DNA of 64,000 bases from G963662655 sp963665015 (GTDB taxonomy: Bacteria; Cloacimonadota; Cloacimonadia; Cloacimonadales; JAIOQZ01): assembly GCA_963665015.2 (NCBI GenBank), contig CAXXSY010000004.1:558001-622000 (forward strand). The letters are read 5' to 3'. Both the position numbers and the translations under genes were made by a program. Shown one piece after another: positions 63,310 through 64,000 of this stretch. The notes under the pieces are model-generated. The model searched no databases and was not told where the DNA came from. It saw only the letters and a list, made by a program, of their open reading frames with translations. Position 1 is the first letter of the stretch. Each line of letters opens with the position of its first letter.

Positions 63310-64000
63310 GTGGGTAAAGACAGCAAACATCTGGCAATCAACGGAGGCAAGCCGGTAGCGGAAAAGACCGTCCCCTTGCTCATTCCATACATTCAGGAAG
63401 ACGATATAGCCGCGGTTTCGGAAGCCGTGCGTTCAACGTTTGTTTCCGGTAACGGGCCGACATGCCAAAAGTTCGAGAAGGCCCTGGCCGAGTATCTGGG
63501 CGTGAAGCACGTCCTGTTCACCAACAGCGCGACGGGCGCCCTCGAGATGGCCTTTCGCATCATGGGCTTCCCGGCCGGAGGCGAAGTGATCGTCCCCGAC
63601 TTCACCTACACCTCGACCGCGCTGGCACCCATCTACAACAACCTTCGGATTGTGCTGGCGGACGTCGATCCGCTGACGGGCAACATCGATATCGACAAGC
63701 TCGAGAGCTACATCACCGATTCGACCGTCGCGATCTCTCCCGTCGATTACGCGGGCAATCCCGTGGAAATGGACAAGGTCACCCGCATCGCGGAGAAGCA
63801 CGGTCTCTACGTTGTGCATGACAGCGCGCAATCGCTGGGTTCCGAATACAAGGGCGTGAAGACAGGCAACTTCGGCGACGCGTCGTGCTTCAGCTTCCAC
63901 GCGACCAAGAACCTGACCACCGGCGAGGGGGGCGCGTTCATTACCAACGACACCGCCCTGGCGGAAAAAGCCATGCTCGTGCGGGAGAAGGGCACGGACA
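63310..64000 (+). CDS. DegT/DnrJ/EryC1-family sugar aminotransferase, 3' end outside window
   Basis: GTG start at 63310 after GGGAGG; 230 residues are present and the frame is open at the window end. The family start LAINGGKPVAEKTVP, NSATGALEMAFRIMG, VIVPDFTYTSTALAP, VHDSAQSLGSEYKG and the PLP lysine in SFHATKNLTTGEGGA are seen. PLP enzymes of this family transfer an amino group to a keto-sugar nucleotide, here probably the product of Gmd, giving a 4-amino or 3-amino sugar for surface polysaccharide. The exact sugar cannot be told. Confidence 0.9.
   Translation, partial: MGKDSKHLAINGGKPVAEKTVPLLIPYIQEDDIAAVSEAVRSTFVSGNGPTCQKFEKALAEYLGVKHVLFTNSATGALEMAFRIMGFPAGGEVIVPDFTYTSTALAPIYNNLRIVLADVDPLTGNIDIDKLESYITDSTVAISPVDYAGNPVEMDKVTRIAEKHGLYVVHDSAQSLGSEYKGVKTGNFGDASCFSFHATKNLTTGEGGAFITNDTALAEKAMLVREKGTD

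Overview
The window is a chromosomal segment (about mid-50s %GC by eye) from a diderm, rod-shaped bacterium. kdsB (Kdo activation), several lipoproteins, LPP20-like proteins and a starting polysaccharide locus indicate an LPS-bearing outer membrane. A complete mreB-mreC-mreD-mrdA-rodA operon indicates rod shape. Six secreted proteins end in the NPFNPETTI/FlgD-like tail used as a type IX-like C-terminal sorting signal. Together with a YadA-type head protein, this points to the FCB superphylum or a related candidate phylum. The species cannot be named from sequence alone.

Layout: 0-7.6 kb holds a truncated TPR protein, a YadA-head surface protein broken by a one-base frameshift, a large secreted protein, an alkaline phosphatase and a sulfite-oxidase-fold protein lacking its Mo-binding Cys. 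7.7-21.8 kb holds an LPP20-like lipoprotein, the rod-shape operon, a carbohydrate-binding-like exported protein, a translationally coupled CgeB-type glycosyltransferase / GT9 glycosyltransferase / beta-grasp-like protein triad, panD-panC and an LhgO-type oxidase. 21.8-27.2 kb (minus strand) holds a HigBA-like toxin-antitoxin pair whose antitoxin is fused to an ImmA/IrrE-type protease domain, a drug/Na+-type ABC exporter and a TPR protein ending in an orphan histidine-kinase phosphoacceptor helix. 27.3-42.8 kb holds a clostripain-type lipoprotein, a DnaA-box cluster that may be a replication origin, tsaD, a YbbR protein, two SurA/PpiD-type chaperones, a sigma-28-type factor with an HDOD protein, mnmG, kdsB, two more LPP20-like lipoproteins and tRNA-Arg(TCG).

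43.4-58.4 kb is a minus-strand accessory block: four large sorted surface/secreted proteins (GLUG repeats, beta-helix, a class II glutamine-amidotransferase-like domain, FG-GAP/PKD), a TylF-type methyltransferase, a large hybrid histidine kinase and a secreted polysaccharide deacetylase. 58.5-64 kb holds an acyl-CoA dehydrogenase, an AT-rich TPR lipoprotein and the start of a nucleotide-sugar/O-antigen type locus (gmd, an RfbC-like epimerase and a DegT aminotransferase cut by the window end).

The intergenic regions are rich in repeats. There are tandem arrays with 53-bp and 41-bp units, an interspersed ~110-200 bp element present four times, a 144-bp MITE-like element with a perfect 46-nt central palindrome, a 19-bp perfect inverted repeat, and short GC-rich palindromes. 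No CRISPR array, rRNA, transposase gene or type IX secretion machinery gene was seen.
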